DNA from: an uncultured Prochlorococcus sp.
GTDB lineage: Bacteria; Cyanobacteriota; Cyanobacteriia; PCC-6307; Cyanobiaceae
Direction: 5' to 3'
DNA: 46,778 bases
NCBI GenBank assembly: GCA_902571795.1
Contig: CACGDL010000007.1
Location: 1-46,778 of the forward strand
Part shown: positions 36,927 through 44,864 of the stretch, in pieces
Layout: the number at the start of each line of letters is the position of its first letter
Numbering within the stretch: position 1 is the first letter of the stretch
Notes under the pieces: model-generated
Told to the model about the DNA's origin: nothing
Databases searched by the model: none
Seen by the model: only the letters and a program-made list of their open reading frames with translations
Position numbers and translations under genes: made by a program

Positions 36927-37190
36927 TTAGTCATCACTTGAAGGTTGTGAAGATGTATCATCTGTAATTTTTTTATCTTTAGAATAACTAAATAAAAAAT
37001 TTCTACCAAACCAATTTTGACTTCGCATGCTATTAGTTATTGATCTTGAAATTGCTCCTAAAAAAAAGATTCCAATCATTGCCCAAATAATTCTTTCTAA
37101 AGCAATTGCAGGTGAAAAACCTTGACCGGAATTAATAATTTCAGTAAGTGGGTCTAAAGGGTCCAAATTTAAACTGATTAATAATATCAA
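36927..37190 (-). CDS. Small membrane protein, 87 aa
   Basis: Starts at a TTG (37190); a second TTG at residue 9 (NLDPLDPLTE) is an alternative. One hydrophobic helix (IIWAMIGIFFLGAIS) lies centrally, followed by a basic-polar tail ending in an acidic run (SSQPSSDD). No family recognised. It is 12 nt upstream of purT on the same strand, so co-transcription is likely. Confidence 0.55.
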   Translation of the reverse strand: MILLISLNLDPLDPLTEIINSGQGFSPAIALERIIWAMIGIFFLGAISRSITNSMRSQNWFGRNFLFSYSKDKKITDDTSSQPSSDD

Positions 37191-37311
37191 TTATAAAGGG
37201 TTAAATAAATAAAAAATAAAAACTTATAAAAGAAATAATCAAAACCACCATATAAATTAAACACAATAAAGTTTATACAATGCTATCTTCAAAGGGTGAA
37301 TTTTTTTAGAC

Positions 37312-37791
37312 ATGCAAGTTGACGTACAAAATACTACTGTTCTTTCCGCGGACGGATCATCCATAAAACTAGGTGAATATTCAGGGGAAGTAATTTTAGT
37401 TGTTAATGTAGCTAGTTATTGCGGAAATACTGCTCAGTATGAGGATCTTCAAAAGCTACATGATTTATATTCAAGCAAAGGCCTAAGAATACTTGCATTC
37501 CCTTGTAATGATTTTGGAAAACAAGAACCTGACTCTCTTTCAGAAATAAAAAATTTTTGTACAACAAAATATGGCGTTAAGTTTGAAATCTATGAAAAAG
37601 TTCATGCTAAAGGCAATACCACAGAACCATACACAACCCTTAACAAAGTTGAACCTGAAGGAGATGTTGAATGGAATTTCGAAAAGTTTCTGATAGGAAA
37701 AGATAGTAAAGTAATTGCAAGATTCAAACCAAGTGTTAAACCGTTTGATGAAAACTTAATAGCAGCTATCGAGGTAGCTTTAGATTCATAA
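37312..37791 (+). CDS. Glutathione peroxidase-like thiol peroxidase
   Basis: A 159-residue peroxidase of the glutathione-peroxidase family. The active-site Cys37 is in NVASYCGNT; Gln71 and Trp121 (FGKQEP and EWNFEKFL) complete the catalytic triad. It uses cysteine rather than selenocysteine, as bacterial members do, and probably draws electrons from thioredoxin rather than glutathione. It should reduce H2O2 or lipid hydroperoxides in the cytosol. Confidence 0.93.
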   Translation: MQVDVQNTTVLSADGSSIKLGEYSGEVILVVNVASYCGNTAQYEDLQKLHDLYSSKGLRILAFPCNDFGKQEPDSLSEIKNFCTTKYGVKFEIYEKVHAKGNTTEPYTTLNKVEPEGDVEWNFEKFLIGKDSKVIARFKPSVKPFDENLIAAIEVALDS

Positions 37792-37927
37792 CAACCTTCT
37801 TATAATTCAAATAAAAATATTAAAAATAGAGACCCTTTATATTGAATTTTAAAAAAAAATTATTCTAAAAGATATCCTATTTTCAGTATTCAAGCATTTC
37901 TATTATTATTTAATTTAATATGAAATC

Positions 37928-38509
37928 TTATTTATTATCAGTATCAACTTCTACGTCAATAATTTCTTCTTTAACAGTTCTTTTTTTAGTTTTAATTGAT
38001 TTTACCTCTGGATCTATTGTTTCTTCTTTAACTTCACTTTCTTCTGGTTCCTCTGATTTTACTTCTGCCTCTATTATTTCTTCTTTAACTTCACTCTCTT
38101 CTGGTGCCTCTGCCTTTAACTCTGGCTCAATTATTTCTTCTTTAACTTCACTCTCTTCTGGTACTTCTGCCTTTACCTCTGGCTCAATTATTTCTTCTTT
38201 AACTTCACTTTCTTCTGGTACCTCTAATTTTACTTCTGCCTCTACTATTTCTTCTTTAACTTCACTCTCTTCTGGTGCCTCTGCCTTTACCTCTGGCTCA
38301 ATTATTTCTTCTTTAACTTCACTTTCTTCTGGTACCTCTGATTTTACTTTTGAATTTGCTGAACTTTGAACTTCATCTTTAGTAAAAAGAAATTTCAATA
38401 GTTTTTTAAATAATAAGAAACCTTTTTCAATTCTTTTTGGACCTAAAATCGAAAGCAAAATTACCAAAATTATGAATATTTCAGGTGAATTTAAACCTAA
38501 TAGTTTCAT
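37928..38509 (-). CDS. TatA/B-like membrane protein with acidic tandem repeats
   Basis: A 193-residue protein. Residues 1-43 look like the N-terminal end of a TatA/TatB protein: SPEIFIILVILLSILGPKRIE, a single helix then the G-P-K hinge and an amphipathic helix (LLFKKLLKFLF). From residue 54 to 186 it has seven copies of a 19-residue acidic unit (E-V-K-x-E-x-P-E-E-S-E-V-K-E-E-I-I-E-P); the last is diverged. It is unlikely to be the main TatA, whose tail is short, but may interact with Tat or use the fold as an anchor. Tail charge is strongly negative. Confidence 0.75.
   Translation of the reverse strand: MKLLGLNSPEIFIILVILLSILGPKRIEKGFLLFKKLLKFLFTKDEVQSSANSKVKSEVPEESEVKEEIIEPEVKAEAPEESEVKEEIVEAEVKLEVPEESEVKEEIIEPEVKAEVPEESEVKEEIIEPELKAEAPEESEVKEEIIEAEVKSEEPEESEVKEETIDPEVKSIKTKKRTVKEEIIDVEVDTDNK
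37952..38350 (-). repeat. Seven 57-bp tandem repeats
   Basis: The repeats encode the 19-residue acidic units of the TatA-like protein. Six copies are close and one (the last in protein order, 37952-38008) is diverged. The 57-bp unit is a multiple of three, so copy number can vary in frame. An opposite-strand ORF through the repeats has no independent support. Confidence 0.85.
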
Positions 38510-38556
38510 AAAATTTCATATTCTATCTATATTTTAGTACATGCTAAAAATTTAAT

Positions 38557-38973
38557 CTAATTATTCTCAAAAGTTGGTAAATAGAGATCCCTATTTGATG
38601 CAATTAAACCTTCTTCTTTAAAAAAAATCTCTAGATCATTTAGATCATTTATATCTACAAATTCACCACAATTATCTAATATATTATTGTGGGTAAAATT
38701 CCATAAATTATCCAAATATTCGTCATCATCTGGAAATGCTACAAATTTTAAATATGTATTATTTAAAGCATATTCACTAGCAAAATCAGAATCTAAACCT
38801 TCCCTCTTAGCATCACAAAAAACTTTAGCAAATCTTTTGCCTACGGAAGTTTGAGCACTCGATAAATCTAAATTACCTTGAATAGCTTTTACATTTATTG
38901 GCGCAATAAAAATAATTATTGGGAGAAAGATAGATACTAATATAAACAAAAAAATTTCCTTTTTAAATTTCAA
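38557..38973 (-). CDS. Secreted hypothetical protein, paralogue of the 19404 gene
   Basis: A 138-residue protein with a signal peptide (residues about 7-30, FLFILVSIFLPIIIFIAPI, likely cleaved after VKA). The mature part has VGKRFAKVFCDAKREGLD, then SEYALNNTYLKF, and NNILDNCGEFV. The order F-x-K-x-F/Y-C-x-A, G-L-x-x-D, A and later D-C-G is the same as in the protein at 19404-19805. Two cysteines could form a disulfide in the periplasm or lumen. Function unknown. Confidence 0.6.
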   Translation of the reverse strand: MKFKKEIFLFILVSIFLPIIIFIAPINVKAIQGNLDLSSAQTSVGKRFAKVFCDAKREGLDSDFASEYALNNTYLKFVAFPDDDEYLDNLWNFTHNNILDNCGEFVDINDLNDLEIFFKEEGLIASNRDLYLPTFENN

Positions 38974-39118
38974 CTCAACTTAAAATAACAAAAAAATTAA
39001 TCAATTAGGCCTATTTAAGTAAAAGGACTTATTAAAAATCAAGAAATATATAAAAAACATAAAATCAGCTCTCTATCTGAATTTATAATAAAGAAAGATT
39101 AAATAAATTTAAAATTAT

Positions 39119-40117
39119 ATGTCTTCAAATATAAAACTAAAAGGAAGGGGAATTAACAGGATAATTACGAGTAAGGTCATTCTATCGCCATTAGCAGGAG
39201 TTACAGATAACATTTTTAGGCGACTTGTACGTAAATGGGCTCCAAACTCTTTACTTTTTACAGAAATGATTAATGCCACAAGTCTTAAAAAAGGATTTGG
39301 GACACAAAAAATCAATCAAATAGATTTAGAAGAAGGTCCAATTGGAGTACAAATATTTGATAATAGGCCATATGCTGTTTCTGAAGCGGCGAAACAAGCT
39401 GAGGACTCTGGAGCATTCTTGATTGATATAAATATGGGATGTCCAGTAAAAAAAATTGCAAAGAAAGGGGGAGGCAGTGCCCTAATTAAAGACCGAAAAC
39501 TTGCTATAGAATTAGTCAAAAATGTTGTAAAAGCTGTTAGGGTTCCAGTTACAGTAAAAACACGACTCGGATGGGATAGTAAAGAAGAAAATATAGAGGA
39601 TTTCTTATTTAAACTTCAAGATGCGGGAGCAGCAATGATCACACTTCATGGAAGAACTAGAAAACAGGGTTTTTCAGGCAATTCAGATTGGGAAATGATC
39701 GGGAGACTTAAAAAGTTGTTGGAAATTCCAGTAATTGCTAATGGAGATATCAAAAATCCAGATGACGCTCTTAATTGTTTAAGAAAAACAAATGCTGATG
39801 GTGTAATGATTGGACGAGGAATTTTAGGATCCCCATGGAAAATAGGAGAAATAGATTATGCCATTAGAGAAAATAAAAATTTTAAAGAACCAAACACAGA
39901 AGAAAAACTATATTTAATTATTGAGCATCTTGATGAATTAATAAAAGAAAAAGGAGATCACGGATTGCTAATTGCAAGGAAACATATCTCATGGACATGC
40001 AAAGACTTTAAAGGAGCATCAAATTTGAGAAATAACTTGGTTAGAACTGTTGATAAAAATGAAGTTAAAAATTTAATAATTAAAATGATTAAAACTTTGA
40101 ATAATGAAAAAAAATAG
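39119..40117 (+). CDS. tRNA-dihydrouridine synthase (Dus family)
   Basis: A 332-residue FMN enzyme that reduces uridines in the tRNA D-loop. ILSPLAGVTDNIFRRL opens the barrel, NMGCPVKKI carries the catalytic Cys108, TVKTRLGWD and ITLHGRTRKQGFSG are the RNA/FMN motifs, and MIGRGILGSPW binds FMN phosphate. The set is typical of DusB/NifR3-like proteins, but subtype is not certain. The DUF2470 gene follows by 28 nt. Confidence 0.92.
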   Translation: MSSNIKLKGRGINRIITSKVILSPLAGVTDNIFRRLVRKWAPNSLLFTEMINATSLKKGFGTQKINQIDLEEGPIGVQIFDNRPYAVSEAAKQAEDSGAFLIDINMGCPVKKIAKKGGGSALIKDRKLAIELVKNVVKAVRVPVTVKTRLGWDSKEENIEDFLFKLQDAGAAMITLHGRTRKQGFSGNSDWEMIGRLKKLLEIPVIANGDIKNPDDALNCLRKTNADGVMIGRGILGSPWKIGEIDYAIRENKNFKEPNTEEKLYLIIEHLDELIKEKGDHGLLIARKHISWTCKDFKGASNLRNNLVRTVDKNEVKNLIIKMIKTLNNEKK

Positions 40118-40145
40118 ATTAGCTTAAAACAAATTTATTTTTTAA

Positions 40146-40400
40146 ATGAAAATTATTAGTAAAGAAACAAGTAAAAGAGTTTGTGATCACATGAACAATG
40201 ATCACATAGATTCAGTACACAAATATCTTATTCATTATGGGAAGATATCAAGGTTTAAGAATGCTTATATGGAAGAAATTAATAATAGTTATATAAAAAT
40301 AAATTACGATGGCCAATCAGCAATTATCAATTTTAAAAATGAAATATCTGAAGAAGAAATTCATTCAACTTTAGTATCAATGATTAAAGAGATTAAATAA
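40146..40400 (+). CDS. DUF2470 domain protein
   Basis: An 84-residue stand-alone DUF2470 domain: VCDHMNNDHIDSVHKYLIHY contains the conserved H-x-N-x-D-H of the family, followed by AYMEEINNSYIKINYDG. In other proteins this domain is found beside pyridoxamine-oxidase-like heme or photosynthesis-related proteins. Its isolated form is of unknown role. Same strand as the dus gene, likely one transcript. Confidence 0.8.
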   Translation: MKIISKETSKRVCDHMNNDHIDSVHKYLIHYGKISRFKNAYMEEINNSYIKINYDGQSAIINFKNEISEEEIHSTLVSMIKEIK

Positions 40401-40424
40401 TAAATATATTTATATAAAAAAAAT

Positions 40425-40589
40425 CTAATTTTTATTTTCATAGTAATCAGTTATCTTTTTACATTCTTCAAATGAAAGCATGCTTAATCTAGATGCAGCT
40501 TTTATTTTTAGAATTGCACAAACAGCTAATAAGTCAGAGCTATCAACATTAAGTGCTTCAGAAAGCTCTAGAACCCTAAGACCTTTCAT
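40425..40589 (-). CDS. Stand-alone IF2 N-terminal-like domain, 54 aa
   Basis: ATG at 40589, TAG at 40425-40427. The 54-residue product follows the pattern of the IF2_N domain of translation initiation factor 2: VLELSEALNVDSSDLL, then CAILKIKAASRLSMLSFEE and CKKI. In IF2 the domain is a small helical region at the N-terminus; here it is alone. A role in translation or as an RNA/protein-binding adaptor is only inferred. Too short for routine gene callers. Confidence 0.6.
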   Translation of the reverse strand: MKGLRVLELSEALNVDSSDLLAVCAILKIKAASRLSMLSFEECKKITDYYENKN

Positions 40590-40631
40590 TAGTATTAAAA
40601 AATCTTTTCTACATTATCAAGAACCTTAAAA

Positions 40632-40868
40632 TCAATGGGCTGCATTTTTCCCTAAACCTGCAACGAATGGAAATGTTTGTTCATCACCAAATATATCTTC
40701 TACCGAAGAATTAGAAATATTATTTTTTTTATTATCAGGCTTAATTTCTTCAATTTCATTAGAAATATTATCTTTAATGTTATTTTCAATTTCTTTTGCT
40801 AATAAATTATTCGTATTAGAAAATATTGAAAAAACTAATAAACATAAAAACAAAACAATTCTTTTCAT
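40632..40868 (-). CDS. Small secreted protein, 78 aa
   Basis: A signal peptide (MKRIVLFLCLLVFSIFSNT, hydrophobic residues 4-18, likely cleaved near LLA-KE) is followed by a disordered Asn/Glu/Lys-rich segment and a compact end DIFGDEQTFPFVAGLGKNAA. No cysteines in the mature part. It looks like an exported protein of unknown job. Confidence 0.55.
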   Translation of the reverse strand: MKRIVLFLCLLVFSIFSNTNNLLAKEIENNIKDNISNEIEEIKPDNKKNNISNSSVEDIFGDEQTFPFVAGLGKNAAH

Positions 40869-40970
40869 AAAAAAAATTTATCTAATACTATTGTCGTATG
40901 CCAATAAGGTTATTTAGAAAAACTAGATAACTTTAAAACAAATCTAAATAAATCAAAATAAAAATAATAT

Positions 40971-41207
40971 TCATCTTCCCAACTTATTTCTATTTTTAAA
41001 TCTAATTAAAAAATAAAGACCTAGTAACAAAAGAATTGCCAAGGAGTACTGATTAAGAAAAACATAAACCATATAGACGAGAAATGGGAATAAGCACGCC
41101 CTCTTAAAATTTAATTTCTGTTCCTTTGACATATTTTTCCAATTTAAATATTCCTCCCATTGAAAAATCTTCTTCATTTTTCTACTTTTATTTTTACGAT
41201 TAAACAT
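40971..41207 (-). CDS. Small membrane protein, 78 aa
   Basis: A basic N-terminal half (RKNKSRKMKKIFQWEEYLNW) precedes two closely spaced hydrophobic segments (FPFLVYMVYVFL and YSLAILLLLGLYFLI) and a basic C-terminus. An internal ATG at residue 11 is an alternative start. No family recognised. Confidence 0.5.
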   Translation of the reverse strand: MFNRKNKSRKMKKIFQWEEYLNWKNMSKEQKLNFKRACLFPFLVYMVYVFLNQYSLAILLLLGLYFLIRFKNRNKLGR

Positions 41208-41313
41208 AACTTTATAAATATAGTTTTGATGATTCTTATGTTAATAAACAAAATTAATCTACAATACCAAAATAAGTTTTTTTCATTGGATAAAAATATT
41301 TTTTAAATAAAAG

Positions 41314-41733
41314 ATGAACTCAAAGCCAGTTTGGAAAATAGAAAAAATTGTTTTACCTCAACATGCAGATCATGCAGGCGTAATGTGGCACGGTAATTAT
41401 TTTAATTGGCTTGAAGAAAGCCGAATAAATGCACTTTCAGAAGTAGGTATAAGTTATTTCGAACTAACTAAATATGGCTTAGATTTACCTTTAATCAATA
41501 CTTCAATAAAATATAAATCTCCTTTATTCCTTGGTGAAAAAATAATAATCGAGAGCGAATTCAATATTGATAAAAGTCCTAGTATTAATGTAAATTCAAA
41601 ATTTCTTAACAAGAAAAATGAAATCTTAACGATTGCTGAAGTCAATTTAGTTTTAATAAATAAACTGAATTTTTCTATAATAAGAAAAAGACCAGATTTC
41701 CTATCGAAAGCCTTTAGTAAGTTAAACGGTTAA
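41314..41733 (+). CDS. Acyl-CoA thioesterase, 4HBT hotdog family
   Basis: A 139-residue hotdog-fold thioesterase of the YbgC / DHNA-CoA hydrolase kind. The motif HADHAGVMWHGNYFNWLEESR at about residues 17-37 has the catalytic Asp19 and His region; LINTSIKYKSPLFLGE is the conserved second strand. In cyanobacteria this family includes the DHNA-CoA thioesterase of phylloquinone synthesis, a reasonable but unproven role here. Confidence 0.8.
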   Translation: MNSKPVWKIEKIVLPQHADHAGVMWHGNYFNWLEESRINALSEVGISYFELTKYGLDLPLINTSIKYKSPLFLGEKIIIESEFNIDKSPSINVNSKFLNKKNEILTIAEVNLVLINKLNFSIIRKRPDFLSKAFSKLNG

Positions 41734-41775
41734 AATTATTATCCGCCAATTGAACGATTTATTAATTTATTAATT

Positions 41776-41973
41776 ATGAATATATTTCAAGTTATTGATT
41801 CTTATCAATATGAAATGGAATCAAGATATCAAGAAAACTCAATGCTTACAAATCTTTTTACAGAGCACAAATTTATAGGATGGTTAGGGTTGTTCATAGT
41901 ATTTTTCTCTATCTTTGCAATTTTTGTTTTTCAATTTCTTGAGTGGGAAAGTAATGACAATAATAAAAGTTAA
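41776..41973 (+). CDS. Small membrane protein, 65 aa
   Basis: A polar N-terminal ~30 residues (YQYEMESRYQENSMLTNLF) followed by one hydrophobic helix (IGWLGLFIVFFSIFAIFVF) and an acidic end. No family recognised. It follows the thioesterase by 42 nt on the same strand. Confidence 0.5.
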   Translation: MNIFQVIDSYQYEMESRYQENSMLTNLFTEHKFIGWLGLFIVFFSIFAIFVFQFLEWESNDNNKS

Positions 41974-42013
41974 GAAGATTTAATGCTTATAATTCAACTG
42001 AATGACTTAAAAA

Positions 42014-42265
42014 ATGGCTATCTACTTAAAAATAACTAACCCTACAGAGGTTGTAAAAAAAAAGACCTCAAAATGGCTTACAGATATTACACCTGAAAGA
42101 ATTGATAGAAAATTGGTCGAGGATGAAGTAATAAAAGGAATTATTGAGCAATTAACATTAGAAGGCATAAAAGGAGAAATTTCAGCAATTAATGGGTTTG
42201 AAGTAAATGAATCTTCAGTAATAACAAAAAATAATTTTGTTATTAGAAAAACAAAAACTTTTTAG
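42014..42265 (+). CDS. Small hypothetical protein, 83 aa
   Basis: A soluble 83-residue protein with mixed alpha-beta character (MAIYLKITNPTEVVKKK, then LTDITPERIDRKLVEDEVIK and INGFEVNESSVITKNNFVI). No membrane helix, signal or known motif. It lies 20 nt upstream of the membrane-anchored Mrr-like nuclease on the same strand, which may be functionally linked, but nothing in the protein itself shows this. Confidence 0.55.
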   Translation: MAIYLKITNPTEVVKKKTSKWLTDITPERIDRKLVEDEVIKGIIEQLTLEGIKGEISAINGFEVNESSVITKNNFVIRKTKTF

Positions 42266-42285
42266 ATCGGAAATAAAAATCTTTA

Positions 42286-43155
42286 ATGAAAATATTTTTT
42301 ATTTTAATTATTTTTATAATTTTTTTAATTTATATATTTGCAAGGGATTATCAAATTAAAAAGAAAAAGTTTAAACTATATAATGCCTTAAATTCCAATT
42401 TCTTTATTCAAACAATTAATAATTTAATAGACGAGAACAAATATAATTTGTTAGAGGAGAGGATCAGATTAAGGGAAATAGATGCTTACGGTAATGAGGA
42501 TTATAAAAAATGGATTGGCAATCCACCTCTTGATGAAAAAGCCATTGAGAAAAATATATTTAATGGATCCAAGCGATTTAAAGAGGGTATTCCTTACTTC
42601 TGGGAGAAAGTAATTTTAAAAAAATTTGGAAGTGTGGAATTATTTTTCGAAAAGTGGAGATCATATTGTAATGAAAATCCTACTATTGATGATGAGATAA
42701 TTGGATCTATTAGAAAGCTCGAGATTGAAGATTGGTTTGTATTCATAGCAAGTCAAATAGAGAAATCATGCTTAAACCTAATAGAAAAAAACTACTCAAG
42801 TAAAAACAAGGAAAACTACAAAAAAGGTATTAAATTTGAAAATCATTGTATGGAAATTCTTAAACAAAATGGCTGGGAAGTAAAAGAAACCCCTAATACA
42901 GGAGATCAAGGGGTTGACTTAATTGCTTCAATAAATGATTTGAGAATATGTATTCAATGCAAAGATCATGAAAAAGCTATTGGAAATAAAGCAGTTCAGG
43001 AAATTTCAGCTGGTAAATTATTTTGGAAAGGTACACATGCAATAATAGTCTCAAAATCAGGCTTTACAAAATCTGCTTATCAACTAGCAAAATCAAATAA
43101 AGTAGCACTAATCAATGAATATCAATTAAAAGATTTAGAAAAGTTTATTGTTTAA
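42286..43155 (+). CDS. Membrane-anchored Mrr-type nuclease
   Basis: A 289-residue protein with an N-terminal hydrophobic helix (residues 2-19), a charged middle region of about 160 residues that I cannot assign, and a C-terminal Mrr_cat domain (about 185-289). In that domain GDQGVDLIA supplies the Asp and CIQCKD the Glu/Gln-x-Lys pair of the PD-(D/E)xK nuclease fold, with Gln where Glu is usual. Mrr domains cut modified or foreign DNA. No methylase is nearby. The membrane anchor is unusual and points to a topology with the nuclease at the cytoplasmic face. Confidence 0.78.
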   Translation: MKIFFILIIFIIFLIYIFARDYQIKKKKFKLYNALNSNFFIQTINNLIDENKYNLLEERIRLREIDAYGNEDYKKWIGNPPLDEKAIEKNIFNGSKRFKEGIPYFWEKVILKKFGSVELFFEKWRSYCNENPTIDDEIIGSIRKLEIEDWFVFIASQIEKSCLNLIEKNYSSKNKENYKKGIKFENHCMEILKQNGWEVKETPNTGDQGVDLIASINDLRICIQCKDHEKAIGNKAVQEISAGKLFWKGTHAIIVSKSGFTKSAYQLAKSNKVALINEYQLKDLEKFIV

Positions 43156-43160
43156 ATAGT

Positions 43161-43565
43161 TTATAGCAATTGAGTTAAGCCCTCTTTGTAAAGCAAAAGT
43201 GTTGTAAAAATTCCTGAGGCCCACATTAAACCTCTAGCTGTGGGGATATTAAATACATATGCACCAATATAAAAAAAACGAAAAATAGGATGAATCAATG
43301 CTGCAATTATTGCAATATTAGAGTCAGTTAAAGTAATCAAACAAAGAAGACATGCTGGTGCATGTAGGGAAATACTTTCCCAACAATTTTGATGGCACCA
43401 AACTGCTCTTTTTCCAAAAGAAGGTAATTCATCGAATAAAGCCCTTGGAGCAGACATATTTTCAACAGAATATCCTGCTTTTACTCTCCCTATAGTTAAT
43501 GGAATAATTGATAATAAAACAACACCAACTGATAGACAAAGGCTCAAGGCAAAAGCTACTTGCAT
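43161..43565 (-). CDS. MAPEG-family membrane protein
   Basis: A 134-residue protein with four hydrophobic segments. Conserved MAPEG features are the N-RAxxAxxNxxE-like region (FGKRAVWCHQNCWESISLHAP) and FRFFYIGAYVFNIPTARGL near the C-terminus. MAPEG proteins handle glutathione, eicosanoid-like or lipid peroxide substrates in eukaryotes; bacterial roles are mostly unknown. Convergent with the Mrr-type gene, 5 nt apart. Confidence 0.82.
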   Translation of the reverse strand: MQVAFALSLCLSVGVVLLSIIPLTIGRVKAGYSVENMSAPRALFDELPSFGKRAVWCHQNCWESISLHAPACLLCLITLTDSNIAIIAALIHPIFRFFYIGAYVFNIPTARGLMWASGIFTTLLLYKEGLTQLL

Positions 43566-43682
43566 ATGATTTAAATAATATAATTAGCTTAATAATTGAA
43601 GCTCGTTATCGTGATAAATGAAAAATCATTACCATTGATAAAACTTTGCGAAAAATACTGTAATTTATAAAAAAAATCATTT

Positions 43683-43808
43683 ATGGATATTTCAAAGATA
43701 GTTTTAATTTTTGGCATAAGTTTACTAATATATTTTGCTTTTCTGTTTTTAGGATTTTTTCTTAAGAATAAAAATCTAAAGGCACAGAATCTAAAAAAAG
43801 AAGAATAG
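43683..43808 (+). CDS. Small single-helix membrane protein, 41 aa
   Basis: ATG 43683, TAG 43806. One hydrophobic helix (IVLIFGISLLIYFAFLFLG) and a basic Lys-rich tail. The opposite-strand frame across the same bases is longer but lacks sensible composition. No family recognised. Confidence 0.5.
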   Translation: MDISKIVLIFGISLLIYFAFLFLGFFLKNKNLKAQNLKKEE

Positions 43809-43939
43809 ATTATTAATGCCACGAAAATTTACTATTTTCTCCATATTTTTATATCTTTTTGAATATATTTAATGGAAATAAAATTTGATCCAAATAATAA
43901 TAAGGGATATTTGAAATTAAATAAAACAGTTGCTGGTAT

Positions 43940-44233
43940 ATGAAAAAATTTTATAAATTTCTTAAAAGTTTTTTATTTATATCAGTTTGGCTTATTTTAT
44001 CCTCTTTTTTAAGCCAATATTGGAATACCTTTCATTGGGAATATATTTACTTAAACTTTAGAATTATATTTGATAAAGAATTTTGGTTTGTTGTAGAAAA
44101 AATTCTTTTAGGATTTGATATTGGTTACTGGTTAGAAGAAGCACTAAAATTCTTAAGTTATGAAATACCTAAAGAATCATTTAAATATTTACCAATTTAT
44201 TTAGTATTAAAGTCTATTTGGATAAAGAATTAA
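43940..44233 (+). CDS. Hypothetical membrane-associated protein, 97 aa
   Basis: An N-terminal hydrophobic segment (FLFISVWLILSSFLS) acts as anchor or signal; the rest is rich in Trp/Tyr/Phe (YWNTFHWEYIYLNF). No family recognised. A 23-codon ORF at 43872-43943 ends in a TGA that overlaps this ATG (ATGA), so translation may be coupled to a short leader peptide. Confidence 0.5.
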   Translation: MKKFYKFLKSFLFISVWLILSSFLSQYWNTFHWEYIYLNFRIIFDKEFWFVVEKILLGFDIGYWLEEALKFLSYEIPKESFKYLPIYLVLKSIWIKN

Positions 44234-44242
44234 TTTATATTT

Positions 44243-44785
44243 TTAATAGACTTTAATAAATTCCTTGAAATTCTTGAATAAAGTCGGTGAATTTATTTTT
44301 CTTAAAACAAATAAAGTTCCTTTATCACCTCTACAGATTCTAAGCTTATTGCTTAAATAAGTTATCTCTAACCACCCTAATTGTTCATTATTTATTTCTT
44401 TCATAGCCTTTATATTTTTTCTTCCAAATTTAGGACCAATAACACCAGCATGTGTAAATTTGACCCCAATTTTTTTTTCATTTATGTAGTTAAGTCTTAT
44501 TAAAATACCAGTACCAATAATTGATTTTATTCTTCTAGGTTTAAGTAAATTAAGACCATTTAAATTTAAGGGATCAAGAATTTGAAGGTTATCAATAAAA
44601 GGAGATTATTTTAAAAAAGGACTATTAGAACTACTCCACCTAAGCTCCCAAACACCCTGTAAATCATTTCTATCTTTGCTAAAGGAAAAATTATGATCAA
44701 TTTCAAGTTGTTCGGCAATAGTACGTATACTTTCTGAATTTGGAGATTTAAGAAGTAAATTTAATAAATCATTTTCGGTTTCCAT
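44243..44785 (-). pseudogene. PAP/fibrillin-family gene interrupted by an in-frame TAA
   Basis: ATG at 44783-44785 opens a 181-codon frame (180 residues plus stop at 44243-44245) that is interrupted only by TAA at 44606-44608, codon 60. The joined product has the plastid-lipid-associated/fibrillin pattern: GVWELRWSSSNSPFL before the stop, then SPFIDNLQILDPLNLNGLNL and, later, WLEITYLSNKLRICRGDKGT. Frame is kept on both sides, so this is a nonsense change (likely TAT/TAC Tyr to TAA). Fibrillins bind lipids in thylakoid membranes. Could be a real pseudogene or a base-call error. Confidence 0.75.
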
Positions 44786-44864
44786 TTAATAATCGCGAGA
44801 GTATATAACTAAGGATAAATACTTACCTCCATGTGCTATATTCTTCCCAGAATATGTTGATTTG

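Noticed and set aside
37952-38350. Possible CRISPR array
   Set aside because: Repeats are contiguous, with no spacers, in frame and protein-coding; not a CRISPR array.
37920-38369. Plus-strand 149-codon ORF over the TatA-like repeats
   Set aside because: Its Ser/Thr/Leu repeats are the complement of the acidic 57-bp repeats; open only because of repeat composition, with no independent support.
43589-43822. Minus-strand 77-codon ORF
   Set aside because: Covers the better-formed 41-residue membrane protein on the plus strand; composition is not protein-like.
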